Assembly (NCBI RefSeq): GCF_009789075.1
Contig: NZ_WNXQ01000001.1
Coordinates: 62,001-126,000, forward strand
Length of the DNA: 64,000 bases
Direction of reading: 5' to 3'
Origin: Pseudooceanicola pacificus
Lineage (GTDB): Bacteria > Pseudomonadota > Alphaproteobacteria > Rhodobacterales > Rhodobacteraceae
Shown here: piece after piece, positions 16,530 to 25,649 of the stretch
How positions within the stretch are numbered: position 1 is the first letter of the stretch
How the letters are laid out: the number at the start of each line of letters is the position of its first letter
Notes under the pieces: model-generated
What the model was told of the DNA's origin: nothing
Database searches by the model: none
What the model saw: the letters and a program-made list of their open reading frames with translations, nothing else
Program-made: the position numbers and the translations under genes

Positions 16530-17417
16530 TCAGGCGGTCCCTTCGGGGGCCGCCGCCTTCTGCCGGGACAGCTGCACCACCAGGATGCCGGCGGCCACGA
16601 TCACCACCCCGATCACGTCGCGCAGGCCCACGGCCTCGCCCAGAACCACGGCGGCGACCAGCACGCCGAAGAACGGGTTCAGGAAGTGGAAGACCGAGGC
16701 CCGGACCGTCCCCACCTCGTTCACCAGGGTGAACCAGATCCAGGTCGCCACCAGCCCCGGCCAGATCAAGGTGTAGACAAAGGCCGCGACCAGCTGCCAC
16801 GACCATCGCACCTCGAACGTCTCGAACATCAGCGCCAGAACGGCCAGCACCATGCCGCCGATCAGCATCTGCAGCCCCACGACCATCAGCACATTGCCGC
16901 CCGACGAGGCCCCCCGCGCCGACAGGGTCGCCACCGTCAGCGCCACCACCCCGATGACGCAGAGGACCACCCCGGTCGGATCGGCCCCGCCCGACAGGCG
17001 CCCGCCCATGATCACCAGCACGCCGCCAAAGCCCATCACCAGACCCAGCACCGCCACGCGCGGCAGCCGGTCGCGGAACACAACCCAGCCGGCCAGCGCC
17101 ACCAGCAGCGGCATGGTCGAGGCCATGATCGAGGCCAGCGATGCCTCGATCGTCTGCATCGCCATGAAGAACAGGCCCAGATAGATCGCATTCTGGCAGA
17201 CGCCAAAGATCGCCGTGCCGCGCCATTGCGCCCGTGTCAGGTGCCAGCTCTGCCCCATCATGCGGGCCAGGGCGATTCCCACGGCCCCCGAGATCAGGAA
17301 TCGCAGCGACAGCGAGCCCAGCGGCGGCGCATGGGCCACGATCACCCGGGCCGAGGTAAAGGCCGAAGACCACAACAGGGCAAAGGTCAGCCCAAGGGCC
17401 AATGCGCGGATATTCAT
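16530..17417 (-). CDS. EamA/DMT family transporter
   Basis: 295 residues, ten predicted membrane helices in two EamA repeats, typical of drug/metabolite exporters of the inner membrane. The first repeat shows FALLWSSAFTSARVIVAHAP and the second ends with LGEAVGLRDVIGVVIVAAGI. ATG at 17417 has GGGAG at 8 bases. A TTG three bases upstream is less likely. The gene converges with the glutathione transferase, and a GGCGG/CCGCC hairpin covers its last codons. The substrate is unknown. Confidence 0.88.
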   Translation of the reverse strand: MNIRALALGLTFALLWSSAFTSARVIVAHAPPLGSLSLRFLISGAVGIALARMMGQSWHLTRAQWRGTAIFGVCQNAIYLGLFFMAMQTIEASLASIMASTMPLLVALAGWVVFRDRLPRVAVLGLVMGFGGVLVIMGGRLSGGADPTGVVLCVIGVVALTVATLSARGASSGGNVLMVVGLQMLIGGMVLAVLALMFETFEVRWSWQLVAAFVYTLIWPGLVATWIWFTLVNEVGTVRASVFHFLNPFFGVLVAAVVLGEAVGLRDVIGVVIVAAGILVVQLSRQKAAAPEGTA

Positions 17418-17537
17418 CAACTGCTCTCCCAGCCTCCCCAGCCTCGGCGCGACCTAACCAGATCGCACCGGCACGGAAAAGGCGATAGCGGCCCGCTGCA
17501 CGGCTGCCGCGCGCCGCGAACCCTGGCCAAGGACAGC

Positions 17538-17564
17538 AAAGGGGCCGCGCCACTGCGCGACCCC
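17538..17564 (-). terminator. Hairpin downstream of the HU gene
   Basis: GGGGCCGCGC pairs with GCGCGACCCC (17541-17564) around a short loop. On the minus strand it is followed by TTT. It lies 33 bases after the HU stop, with a smaller CCCC/GGGG hairpin (17570-17584) between. Confidence 0.6.
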
Positions 17565-17597
17565 TGACACCCCGAAAATGGGGAAAATCTATTGAAA

Positions 17598-17885
17598 TCA
17601 GCCGTTAACGCTGTCTTTCAGGGCTTTCGCGATGGTCATCTTGACCACTTTGTCGGCCTCTTTCTTGAACTGCTCGCCGGTCGCGGGGTTGCGCACCATG
17701 CGCTCGGGGCGCTCACGGCAGTAGATCTTGCCGACGCCCGGCAGGGTCACGGCGCCGCCACCGGCGACTTCCTTGGTGATCACCGAAGTCACGGCGTCCA
17801 GTGCTGCCGAAGCGGTTTTCTTGTCGGCGCCCATCTCATCGGCCAGAGCGGCCACCAGTTGGGTCTTTGTCATCGGCTTTGCCAT
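17598..17885 (-). CDS. HU family DNA-binding protein
   Basis: A 95-residue histone-like protein that bends DNA and compacts the nucleoid. The sequence begins MAKPMTKTQLVAALADEMGA and contains the beta-arm and conserved region GGGAVTLPGVGKIYCRERPE and MVRNPATGEQ. The arm lacks the usual HU RPARxGRNP form and reads PERMVRNPATGE, as in the alphaproteobacterial variant. It is a single-gene unit with its own promoter and terminator. Confidence 0.93.
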   Translation of the reverse strand: MAKPMTKTQLVAALADEMGADKKTASAALDAVTSVITKEVAGGGAVTLPGVGKIYCRERPERMVRNPATGEQFKKEADKVVKMTIAKALKDSVNG

Positions 17886-17931
17886 TGCTGGTCTCCTTCA
17901 TCTGCCCGATGTCTTGGGCCTTATCCCCGGC

Positions 17932-17960
17932 ATTTAACCGGATATTGCGTGGTAACACAA
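17932..17960 (-). promoter_or_regulatory. Candidate sigma-70-type promoter of the HU gene
   Basis: On the minus strand TTGTGT (17960-17955) and TTAAAT (17937-17932) are separated by 17 bases, about 50 bases upstream of the HU start codon. The area is A+T-rich compared with its surroundings. Confidence 0.4.
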
Positions 17961-18016
17961 CAAATAGTGCAAGGAAATAAGGGTTTTTCGCACCCCTAGA
18001 GGCAGCTTCCGTAAGG

Positions 18017-19486
18017 TCAGAGGAACGCCGTCTCGTCGAAGGACCGCAGCTTGCGCGAATGGATGCGTTCCAGCGGCATCTCGCGCAGCGTCTCCATCGC
18101 CCGGATTCCGATCATCAGGTGGCGCGAGACCTGGGTCTTGTAGAAATCGCTCGCCATCCCCGGCAGCTTCAGCTCGCCATGCAGGGGCTTGTCGCTGATG
18201 CAAAGCAGCGTGCCGTAGGGCACCCGGAACCGGAACCCGTTGGCGGCGATGGTGGCGCTTTCCATGTCCAGCGCCACGGCGCGCGACTGGCTGAGGCGCT
18301 GCACCGGGCCGCGCTGGTCGCGCAGTTCCCAGTTGCGGTTGTCCAGGCTGGCCACGGTGCCGGTGCGCATGATCCGCTTCAGGTCATAGCCCTGCAGCTT
18401 GGTCTCGCGCTCCACCGCGTCTTCCAGCGCCACCTGGATCTCGGCCAGGGCCGGGATCGGCACCCAGACGGGCAGATCGTCGTCCAGCACCTTGTCCTCG
18501 CGCAGATAGGCATGGGCCAGGACAAAATCCCCCAGGCTCTGCGAATTGCGCAGCCCGGCGCAATGCCCGACCATGACCCAGGCATGGGGGCGCAGCACCG
18601 CGATATGATCGGTCGCCGTCTTGGCGTTCGAGGGGCCGACGCCGATATTGACCAGCGTGATCCCCGCCGCGCCGGGGCGTTTCAGGTGGAACGCGGGCAT
18701 CTGCGGCATCTTGGACGAGACCGGCAGATCGCCCAGCGGTCCGGTGATCTCGGCATTCCCGGTCGACACGAAACTGGTGTAGCCGCTGTCGGGATCGGCC
18801 AGCATGCGCCGGGCATAGGCTTCGAATTCCGAAACGTAGAACTGGTAGTTGGTGAACAGCACGTGGTTCTGGAAATGCTCGGGATCGGTGGCGGTGTAAT
18901 GCGCCAGCCGCGCCAGCGAGTAATCGACCCGCTGCGCGGTAAAGGGCGCCAGCGCCATGGTGCCGTCGGCATCCGGCTCATAGGTGCCGTTGACGATATC
19001 GTCGTTGGTGGTGCTCAGATCCGGCACGTCAAAGACATCGCGCAGCGGGAAATCCGCGGCGCCCTCCTGCGGCACCGTCACCTCGCTGTCCGAGGCAACC
19101 GCGAAATGCAGCGGCATCGGGGTGTCCGACATGCCGACCGTCACCGCCACGCCGTGGTTCTCCAGCAGCAGGCCGATCTGCTGGCGCAGGTAATTCTCGA
19201 ACATCGCGGGCCGGGTGATCGTGGCGGCATAGGTTCCGGGCGCGGGCACATGGCCAAAGCTCAGCCGGCTGTCGATATGGGCATGGGTCCGCGTGGTGAT
19301 CCGCACCTCGGGGTAATAGGCGCGCACCCGGCCCGCCGGGCGCCCGTCGCGCACCGAGGCGGCAAAGGCCTCGCGCAGGAACCGGGCCGAGATCGCGTAC
19401 AGCGCGATCAGCCGTGCGACCGCGGGCTCGGCCTCCATGAAGGCCTCGGCCTGAGGTGCCTCGGGGGTCCGGATATCGCTGCTCAT
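18017..19486 (-). CDS. amn: AMP nucleosidase
   Basis: 489 residues. It hydrolyses AMP to adenine and ribose 5-phosphate and helps set adenylate levels. An N-terminal regulatory domain (PEVRITTRTHAHIDSRLSFG) precedes a C-terminal phosphorylase-like catalytic domain (NIGVGPSNAKTATDHIAVLR, VMVGHCAGLRNSQSLGDFVL, VALDMESATIAANGFRF). The length matches the family. The frame is open to 19708, but homology begins at MSSDIRTPEAP (19486). It stands alone between HU and a divergent SDR gene. Confidence 0.93.
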   Translation of the reverse strand: MSSDIRTPEAPQAEAFMEAEPAVARLIALYAISARFLREAFAASVRDGRPAGRVRAYYPEVRITTRTHAHIDSRLSFGHVPAPGTYAATITRPAMFENYLRQQIGLLLENHGVAVTVGMSDTPMPLHFAVASDSEVTVPQEGAADFPLRDVFDVPDLSTTNDDIVNGTYEPDADGTMALAPFTAQRVDYSLARLAHYTATDPEHFQNHVLFTNYQFYVSEFEAYARRMLADPDSGYTSFVSTGNAEITGPLGDLPVSSKMPQMPAFHLKRPGAAGITLVNIGVGPSNAKTATDHIAVLRPHAWVMVGHCAGLRNSQSLGDFVLAHAYLREDKVLDDDLPVWVPIPALAEIQVALEDAVERETKLQGYDLKRIMRTGTVASLDNRNWELRDQRGPVQRLSQSRAVALDMESATIAANGFRFRVPYGTLLCISDKPLHGELKLPGMASDFYKTQVSRHLMIGIRAMETLREMPLERIHSRKLRSFDETAFL

Positions 19487-19884
19487 GTCACACCCTCGCG
19501 TTTCCGGACTGTCTGTCCGGTTTCGCGTCAGCACGCAAGCCCGCCCCGCCCCCATATGGCAATTCCGCGCTCCCGCAGGGCCCGCAGCACAGGTTCCCCG
19601 GCTTCCTCTGGCCCGAAATATCCCGGGGGAGTCCGCGCGCAGCGCGGGCGGGGGCAGAGCCCCCCACCCCGCCCGGGGCACCGCCCCGGGCACCCGCCAG
19701 GGCGCCACGCGCGCGGCTATCGCCCCCTTCCACCGGGCCGGGGCCGCCCCCGCACTCCGGGCACCGCCCAGGCGGCAGCGCCGGGTTTCCCCCGGGCAAG
19801 GGCCGCGCCAGGGGCCTGCCAGCCCGGCAAACCGCCACCTCCCGCCCCCTTGCCAAACATCGCGACCGGGTCCATGTCACCCCG
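19487..19884. other. Gene-free stretch upstream of amn
   Basis: 398 bases between the divergent amn and YeeZ-like starts. The part from about 19600 to 19860 is extremely G+C-rich with runs of CCCGG and GGGGC. Open frames cross it on both strands but none shows family features or a good ribosome-binding site. It presumably holds the two promoters. I see no further structure I can name. Confidence 0.5.
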
Positions 19885-20736
19885 ATGGCACCCATGCTCC
19901 TCTCCTTCGGCCACGGCTATTCGGCCCGCGCCCTGACCCGCCGCCTGCTGCCGCAGGGCTGGCTGGTGCACGGCACCACCCGCACGCAGGACAAGGCCGA
20001 CGCGCTGCGCCCCGAGGGGGTCACGCCGCATATCTTCCCCGGCACCGACCTTGCCCCGCTGCTGGACCGTGTCACGCATCTGCTGATCTCGGCCGGCCCG
20101 GACGAGAGCGGCGACCCCACCCTGCGCGAGCTGCGCGACCAGATCGCCCGCCGCGCGGATCGGTTCGCATGGGTCGGATACCTCTCGACCACCGGCGTTT
20201 ACGGCAATCACGATGGCGACTGGGTCGACGAGACGACGCCTCTCACCCCGTCCACCCGACGCGGCAAATGGCGCGTCGCGGCCGAGGCCGAATGGCAGGC
20301 GATCCCGCATCTGCCGCTGCATGTCTTTCGCCTGGCCGGGATCTACGGCCCCGGGCGCGGGCCCTTCGCCAAGGTGCGGGCCGGCACCGCGCGGCGCATC
20401 GTCAAGCCGGGCCAGGTCTTCAGCCGCATCCATGTCGAGGATATCGCCCAGGTGCTCGAAGCCTCGATCGCGCGCCCGAATCCCGGCGCGGTCTACAACC
20501 TCTGCGACGACGACCCGGCCCCGCCGCAGCAGATCATCGCCCATGCGGCAGACCTGCTGGGCCAACCCCTGCCGCCCGAGGAAGATTTCGAAACCGCCGA
20601 GATGACTCCGATGGCCCGCAGCTTCTACGCCGAAAGCAAGCGCGTGCGGAACGACCGGATCAAGTCCGAACTGGGCGTGCGCCTGCTCTACCCGACCTAC
20701 CGCGAGGGGCTGCAGGCCCTGCTGGACGCGGAATGA
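19885..20736 (+). CDS. NAD-dependent epimerase/SDR family protein (YeeZ-like)
   Basis: 283 residues from ATG 19885 (19894 is an alternative start). It resembles the YeeZ subgroup of atypical extended SDRs: the N-terminal MLLSFGHGYSARALTRRLLP replaces the canonical GxxGxxG, then YLSTTGVYGNHDGDWVDET, FRLAGIYGPGRGPFAKV and SRIHVEDIAQVLEA. Substrate is unknown for this subgroup. The upstream open frame back to 19456 runs through non-coding G+C-rich sequence. It is followed by an exoD-like gene. Confidence 0.82.
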   Translation: MAPMLLSFGHGYSARALTRRLLPQGWLVHGTTRTQDKADALRPEGVTPHIFPGTDLAPLLDRVTHLLISAGPDESGDPTLRELRDQIARRADRFAWVGYLSTTGVYGNHDGDWVDETTPLTPSTRRGKWRVAAEAEWQAIPHLPLHVFRLAGIYGPGRGPFAKVRAGTARRIVKPGQVFSRIHVEDIAQVLEASIARPNPGAVYNLCDDDPAPPQQIIAHAADLLGQPLPPEEDFETAEMTPMARSFYAESKRVRNDRIKSELGVRLLYPTYREGLQALLDAE

Positions 20737-20791
20737 ATGCAAAGCGCGCTGCGCGATGCAACCCGATCCGCCCTCACGGCGTTGCCGAGAC

Positions 20792-21472
20792 ATGACCCTG
20801 ACAATGAGCGACCCCGAGATGATGCCCACGCCCCCCGAGGCCGCCCCCGCCCTGCCCGGACCCGACCGCGAGTCCGACGGCAGCGAATTGCGCAGCCTTG
20901 GCGCCATCCTCGACGCGCTGGATCACACGGCCCGGCACGACAGTGTCTCGGTCGGCGACGTGCTGGAAGAGATCGGCGTCACCTCCTTTGCCCCGATCCT
21001 GCTGGTGCCCGCGATGATCCTAGTCTCGCCGCTGTCGGGCATCCCCGGCCTGCCGACGATCGGCGCCATGCTGATGCTGCTGATCTCGGTTCAGAAACTG
21101 CTTGGCCGCCCGCATATCTGGCTGCCCGGCTGGCTGAAACGGCGCAAGGTCGCCGGCTGGCGTCTGGCCAAGGCCACCACCTGGCTGCGCCGCCCCGCCG
21201 GCTGGATCGACCGGCGCACCCACCGGCGCCTGCCCTGGCTGGTCTCGCGCCCCGCGAACGTGCTGACGCTGGCGACGATCCTGGTGATCTGCCTGCTCAT
21301 CCCGTTCCTGGAAATCCTGCCGATGGTGACCTCGATCTTCGCCACCGCCATCGCGTTTTACGCCATCGCCCTGCTGGCGCGCGACGGGGTGTTCACCCTG
21401 CTCGGCCATATCTGGTCCGGCGTGGCGCTTTTCGGGATCTGGTGGCTGGTCAGCGGCGGCGCGCTCGGCTGA
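20792..21472 (+). CDS. ExoD family exopolysaccharide synthesis protein
   Basis: 226 residues from ATG 20792 (20756 and 20804 are also possible). The ExoD family pattern is clear: LGAILDALDHTARHDSVSVG, then GVTSFAPILLVPAMILVSPL, GLPTIGAMLMLLISVQKLLG and a C-terminal run of three or four membrane helices. Family members are inner-membrane proteins linked to exopolysaccharide production in rhizobia, but the biochemical role is not known. No exopolysaccharide cluster is in the window. Confidence 0.85.
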   Translation: MTLTMSDPEMMPTPPEAAPALPGPDRESDGSELRSLGAILDALDHTARHDSVSVGDVLEEIGVTSFAPILLVPAMILVSPLSGIPGLPTIGAMLMLLISVQKLLGRPHIWLPGWLKRRKVAGWRLAKATTWLRRPAGWIDRRTHRRLPWLVSRPANVLTLATILVICLLIPFLEILPMVTSIFATAIAFYAIALLARDGVFTLLGHIWSGVALFGIWWLVSGGALG

Positions 21473-21478
21473 GCCGGC

Positions 21479-23404
21479 TCAGGCCCGCTTGCCCAGCCGG
21501 GTGACGCCCAGGGCGTCCAGCGCCCGGGCCTCGATATCCGCCGCGTTCAGCGCCGCCACGTCATACATCGCCCGCGGGCTGGCCTGGTCGATGAAGATAT
21601 CGGGCAGCACCATCGAGCGGAACCTGAGCCCGGTGTCGAACACGCCTTCCTCGGCCAGCAGCTGCGCCACATGGCTGCCGAAACCGCCGATGGCGCCCTC
21701 TTCGATGGTGATCAGCGCCTCGTGATTGCGGGCCAGGGTCAGCACCAGGTCGCGGTCCAGCGGCTTGGCGAAACGCGCATCGGCCACCGTGGGCGCGATG
21801 CCGCGCGCATCCAGCGCCTCGGCGGCCTTCAGCGTCTCGCCCAGCCGGGTGCCAAAGGACAGCAGCGCCACCCGCGCGCCTTCGCGCATCACCCGGCCCT
21901 TGCCGATTTCCAGCACCTCGCCGCGTTCGGGCATCGCCACGCCTTCGCCCTCGCCACGCGGGAAGCGGAAGGCAATCGGCCCCGCGTCATGGGCGGCGGC
22001 GGTGGCCACCATGTGGCGCAGCTCCGCCTCGTCGGCGGCGGCCATCACCACAAAGCCCGGCAGGTTCGCCAGGAAGGCGGTGTCATAGCTGCCCGCATGG
22101 GTCGCGCCGTCCGCGCCCACCAGCCCGGCCCGGTCGATGGCAAAGCGCACCGGCAGGCGCTGGATCGCCACGTCATGCACCACCTGGTCGTAGCCGCGCT
22201 GCAGGAAGGTCGAATAGATCGCGCAGAACGGCCGCATCCCGCCCGCCGCCAGCCCGGCCGAAAAGGTCACCGCGTGCTGTTCCGCAATGCCCACGTCGAA
22301 ACAGCGCGAGGGGTAGCGCTCTGCAAACAGGTTCAGCCCCGTCCCGTCCGGCATGGCGGCGGTGACGGCGCAGATGCGGCTGTCGGCGGCGGCCTCCTGC
22401 AGCAGGGTATCGGCAAAGACGCGGGTGTAGCTCGGCGCGTTCGACGGCGCCTTGTGCTGCTGGCCGGTGGCCACGTCGAACTTGGCCGTGGCATGGCCGC
22501 CGTCCCGGGCGCGTTCGGCGGGGGCAAAGCCCTTGCCCTTCCTGGTGATCACATGGATCAGCATCGGCCCGGTCGCCCGCGCCTTGACGGTGCGCAGCAC
22601 CGGCAGCAGCTGGTCCAGATCGTGCCCGTCGATGGGCCCGACGTAGGAAAATCCCAGCTCCTCGAACAGCGTCCCGCCGACGGTCATGCTTTTCAGCAGT
22701 TCCTTGGCCCGCTTGGCCCCTTCCTGGAACGGCGGGGGCAGCAGCGAGACGGCGCCCTTGGCGGCGGCCTTGAACTCCTGGAACGGCGCCCCGGCATAGA
22801 GCCGCGACAGGTAGGAGGACAGCGCGCCGACCGGCGGGGCGATGGACATCTCGTTGTCGTTCAGGATCACGATCAGCCGCTTCTTCAGCGCGCCCGCGTT
22901 GTTCATCGCCTCAAAGGCCATGCCCGCACTCATCGCGCCGTCGCCGATCACCGCGATGGCATCGCCGATCCCCTCGGGCGTCACCCCGCCCAGGTCGCGC
23001 GCCACGGCAAAGCCGAGCGCCGCGCTGATCGAGGTCGAGGAATGCGCCGCACCAAACGGATCGTAGGGCGACTCGGAGCGTTTGGTGAAGCCCGACAGCC
23101 CGCCTTCCTGCCGGATCGAGCGGATGCGGTCGCGCCGCCCGGTCAGGATCTTGTGCGGATAGGACTGGTGCGAGACATCCCAGATCAGCTTGTCGCGCGG
23201 GGTATCGAACACCGCATGCAGGGCGACGGTCAGTTCCACCACGCCCAGCCCGGCGCCAAGATGCCCCCCGGTCTCGCTGACGGCCGAGATCGTCTCGGCG
23301 CGCAGTTCATCGGCCACCCGGCGCAGATCGGCGTCGGTCAGAGACTTCAGGTCGGCAGGGCTGTTCACCCGGTCGAGCGTGGGGGTCTGGGGTCTGTCGG
23401 TCAT
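21479..23404 (-). CDS. dxs: 1-deoxy-D-xylulose-5-phosphate synthase
   Basis: A 641-residue thiamine-diphosphate enzyme that joins pyruvate and glyceraldehyde 3-phosphate in the first step of the MEP isoprenoid pathway. Motifs: [20 protein letters not shown], the ThDP motif [18 protein letters not shown] with NDN, and the transketolase C domain ([20 protein letters not shown]). The open frame reaches 23707, but homology starts at [13 protein letters not shown]. It is the last gene of an HDAC-xseB-ispA-dxs unit and starts 16 bases after the ispA stop. Confidence 0.96.
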   Translation of the reverse strand: MTDRPQTPTLDRVNSPADLKSLTDADLRRVADELRAETISAVSETGGHLGAGLGVVELTVALHAVFDTPRDKLIWDVSHQSYPHKILTGRRDRIRSIRQEGGLSGFTKRSESPYDPFGAAHSSTSISAALGFAVARDLGGVTPEGIGDAIAVIGDGAMSAGMAFEAMNNAGALKKRLIVILNDNEMSIAPPVGALSSYLSRLYAGAPFQEFKAAAKGAVSLLPPPFQEGAKRAKELLKSMTVGGTLFEELGFSYVGPIDGHDLDQLLPVLRTVKARATGPMLIHVITRKGKGFAPAERARDGGHATAKFDVATGQQHKAPSNAPSYTRVFADTLLQEAAADSRICAVTAAMPDGTGLNLFAERYPSRCFDVGIAEQHAVTFSAGLAAGGMRPFCAIYSTFLQRGYDQVVHDVAIQRLPVRFAIDRAGLVGADGATHAGSYDTAFLANLPGFVVMAAADEAELRHMVATAAAHDAGPIAFRFPRGEGEGVAMPERGEVLEIGKGRVMREGARVALLSFGTRLGETLKAAEALDARGIAPTVADARFAKPLDRDLVLTLARNHEALITIEEGAIGGFGSHVAQLLAEEGVFDTGLRFRSMVLPDIFIDQASPRAMYDVAALNAADIEARALDALGVTRLGKRA

Positions 23405-23420
23405 GACCGGTCCTTGGCGC

Positions 23421-24287
23421 CTATGTCCGGCGCGAGATAGCGAAGCGGGCGGCAGCACGCAAGTTGTCGGCATCGGGGCCGTATCCGTCCAGCGCGGCAC
23501 AGGCGGCATTTGCCAGCTCCGCCGCGCGGGCCCGGGCGGTTTCCAGCCCAAGCAGGGAAACGAAGGTCGCCTTGCCCGCCGCGCCGTCCTTGCCGACGCG
23601 CTTTCCGGTGGCCTTTTCGTCCCCCTCGATATCCAAGATGTCGTCTGCGATCTGGAAAGCAAGGCCAAAGGCACGGGCATATTCGCGCATCGGCGCCGGA
23701 TCCGCATCCGCCATCCGGGGCCCGGCCATCGCCGACCATTCGAACAGCGCGCCCGTCTTGCCCTGCTGCAGGGTGGTGATCTCGTCCAGGGTCAGGGGCG
23801 TTTCGGCGGTCTCGGCGGCGATGTCCAGCGCCTGACCCAGCACCATGCCCCGCGCCCCGGCGGCCTGCGCCAGGGACAGGGCCAGCGCGGCGCGTGTCGC
23901 CTCGGACCCGGCCTCGGGGCGGGCGGCCAGCTCATAGGCCAGCGCCTGCAGGGCATCGCCCGCCAGGATCGCCGTTGCCTCGTCCCAGGCGATGTGGACC
24001 GTGGGCTGGCCCCGGCGCAGGTCGTCGTCATCCATCGCGGGCAGGTCGTCATGCACCAGCGAATAGGCATGCATCGCCTCGATCGCGGCGGCGGGCCACA
24101 GCGCCGTCCCGGTCGCGATGCCGTGCAGGCGCGCGCCCTCCAGCACCAGAAAGGCGCGCAGGCGCTTGCCCCCGGTGCAGGCATGGCGCATCGCGGCGCC
24201 GACAGTGCCCGGCATGCCGTCCAGCACCTCGCGCAGCCGGGCGTCGACCGCCGCGGCAGCCTCCGTCAGGGCCGCGTCGAATGTCAC
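23421..24287 (-). CDS. ispA: Polyprenyl synthetase (farnesyl/geranyl diphosphate synthase)
   Basis: 288 residues. Both aspartate-rich motifs are present: FARM in [20 protein letters not shown] and SARM in [13 protein letters not shown]. It makes short-chain isoprenyl diphosphates downstream of dxs. The product length cannot be read with certainty, but length and context fit farnesyl diphosphate synthase. The start is GTG, overlapping the xseB stop by 4 bases, so the genes are translationally coupled. Confidence 0.93.
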   Translation of the reverse strand: MTFDAALTEAAAAVDARLREVLDGMPGTVGAAMRHACTGGKRLRAFLVLEGARLHGIATGTALWPAAAIEAMHAYSLVHDDLPAMDDDDLRRGQPTVHIAWDEATAILAGDALQALAYELAARPEAGSEATRAALALSLAQAAGARGMVLGQALDIAAETAETPLTLDEITTLQQGKTGALFEWSAMAGPRMADADPAPMREYARAFGLAFQIADDILDIEGDEKATGKRVGKDGAAGKATFVSLLGLETARARAAELANAACAALDGYGPDADNLRAAARFAISRRT

Positions 24288-24526
24288 TTGGGATCGACCG
24301 GCGTCGTTCCGGTCGGCTGGCCCGCGCCGTCCAGCGTGATCGCGGCGACCTTTTCCTCGGCATCCTTCAGCTTGGCCTCGCAGCGCTTTTTCAGCGCGGC
24401 GCCGCGTTCGTAGAGGGCGATGGATTCCTCCAGCGCCACCTCGCCCCGCTCCAGCCGGGCGACGACGCGTTCCAGTTCTTCCATCGCCTGTTCGAATGTC
24501 AGGTCGTCCACGGGCGTGTCGGTCAT
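24284..24526 (-). CDS. xseB: Exodeoxyribonuclease VII small subunit
   Basis: 80 residues. The family sequence is plain: LTFEQAMEELERVVARLERG, then VALEESIALYERGAALKKRCEAKLKDAEEKV as a helical hairpin that binds XseA. It takes part in single-strand DNA degradation. xseA is not in the window. It sits upstream of ispA, a widespread order in proteobacteria. Confidence 0.95.
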   Translation of the reverse strand: MTDTPVDDLTFEQAMEELERVVARLERGEVALEESIALYERGAALKKRCEAKLKDAEEKVAAITLDGAGQPTGTTPVDPK

Positions 24527-24583
24527 CGGTTCCTCCGGCAGCAGATCGCGCGCAGCATATCCACGCGCGCGGCGAGGTTCAAT

Positions 24584-25516
24584 TCACCCCGCGCCGCCAG
24601 CCGCGATCAGTTCGTCCACATGCGCCGCCCCGCTGGCGGCCAGCGCCTCAAGATCATAGCCGCCCTCCAGGCAGGACACGACGCGCCCGCCGCAGATCCC
24701 GGCCGCCAGGGCGCAGAGTTCGCGCGTGATATGGGCGAAATCCGCCTCCACCAGCCGCAGCCCGGCCAGCGGATCGTCGGCATGGGCGTCGAACCCGGCC
24801 GAGATCAGCAGCAGCTCGGGCGCGAAGTCGCGCACCCGGGGCAGGATCTGGCGGGCGAGGATGTCGCGGTAGACCGTGCCGCCGGTGCCCTGGCGCAGCG
24901 CGATATTCTCGACCGTGCCGTGGGGGCCGTGATCCTGCGGATCGCCGGTGCCGGGATAAAGCGGCATTTCGTGGGTCGAGACGAAAAGCACGCGCGGGTC
25001 GCCCTGCACCAGATCCTGCGTGCCGTTGCCGTGATGCACGTCGAAATCCACGATGGCGACGCGGGCCAGCCCGTGCCGGTCCAGCGCATGCTTGGCGGCG
25101 ATGGCGACATTGCCGAAGAAGCAAAAGCCCATCGGCTGCGCGGTTTCGGCATGGTGGCCCGGCGGACGGCAGGCGACAAAGGCATTGTCGGCCTCGCCCC
25201 CCAGCACCATGTCCACCGCCCGCACCGCGCCCCCCGCCGCCCTGAGCGCAGCCTGCAGAGAGCCGGGCGAGAGGTAGGTGTCGGCGTCCAGCTGCCGCCA
25301 CCCGGCGCGCGGAATCGCGTCGCGGATCGCATCGACATGGGCCAGCGGATGCGCCAGCAGCAGGTCGTCCTCGGCCGCAAGCGGGGCGCTGACCCTGAGC
25401 AGGTCCCGGCCCTCCAGCGCCGGCAGCAGGGCGTTCAGCCGCGCCACCCGCTCGGGGTGGCCGTCGGGGGTGACGTGAAGCAGGCAGTCGGGATGGGTGA
25501 TCAGCGCGGTTGTCAT
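24584..25516 (-). CDS. Histone deacetylase family protein (class II-like deacetylase)
   Basis: 310 residues of the arginase/deacetylase fold. Active-site segments: RPPGHHAETAQPMGFCFFGN with the HH pair, DFDVHHGNGTQDLV with zinc ligands Asp and His, and SAGFDAHADDPLAG with the third ligand Asp. Bacterial members remove acetyl groups from polyamines, lysine or small amides. The position upstream of xseB-ispA-dxs is usual in Rhodobacterales, so the nearby polyamine genes need not be functionally linked. Substrate unknown. Confidence 0.9.
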   Translation of the reverse strand: MTTALITHPDCLLHVTPDGHPERVARLNALLPALEGRDLLRVSAPLAAEDDLLLAHPLAHVDAIRDAIPRAGWRQLDADTYLSPGSLQAALRAAGGAVRAVDMVLGGEADNAFVACRPPGHHAETAQPMGFCFFGNVAIAAKHALDRHGLARVAIVDFDVHHGNGTQDLVQGDPRVLFVSTHEMPLYPGTGDPQDHGPHGTVENIALRQGTGGTVYRDILARQILPRVRDFAPELLLISAGFDAHADDPLAGLRLVEADFAHITRELCALAAGICGGRVVSCLEGGYDLEALAASGAAHVDELIAAGGAG

Positions 25517-25649
25517 GACGCGAGAGTAGGGCGGGCCGGGTGAGCCCGCAAGATGGCGGGGATGTTGCGACCGCGGCAGGTGACGGGCCGGCGGCAGAAG
25601 GCCGCCCGACAGGCAAAGCGCAGCCCCGCCCCGCCGTCGGCTGCCGCGC

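Noticed and set aside
19456-19884. N-terminal extension of the YeeZ-like gene
   Set aside because: The extension crosses extremely G+C-rich sequence with no family similarity and overlaps the amn promoter region and start. Homology begins at 19885-19894.
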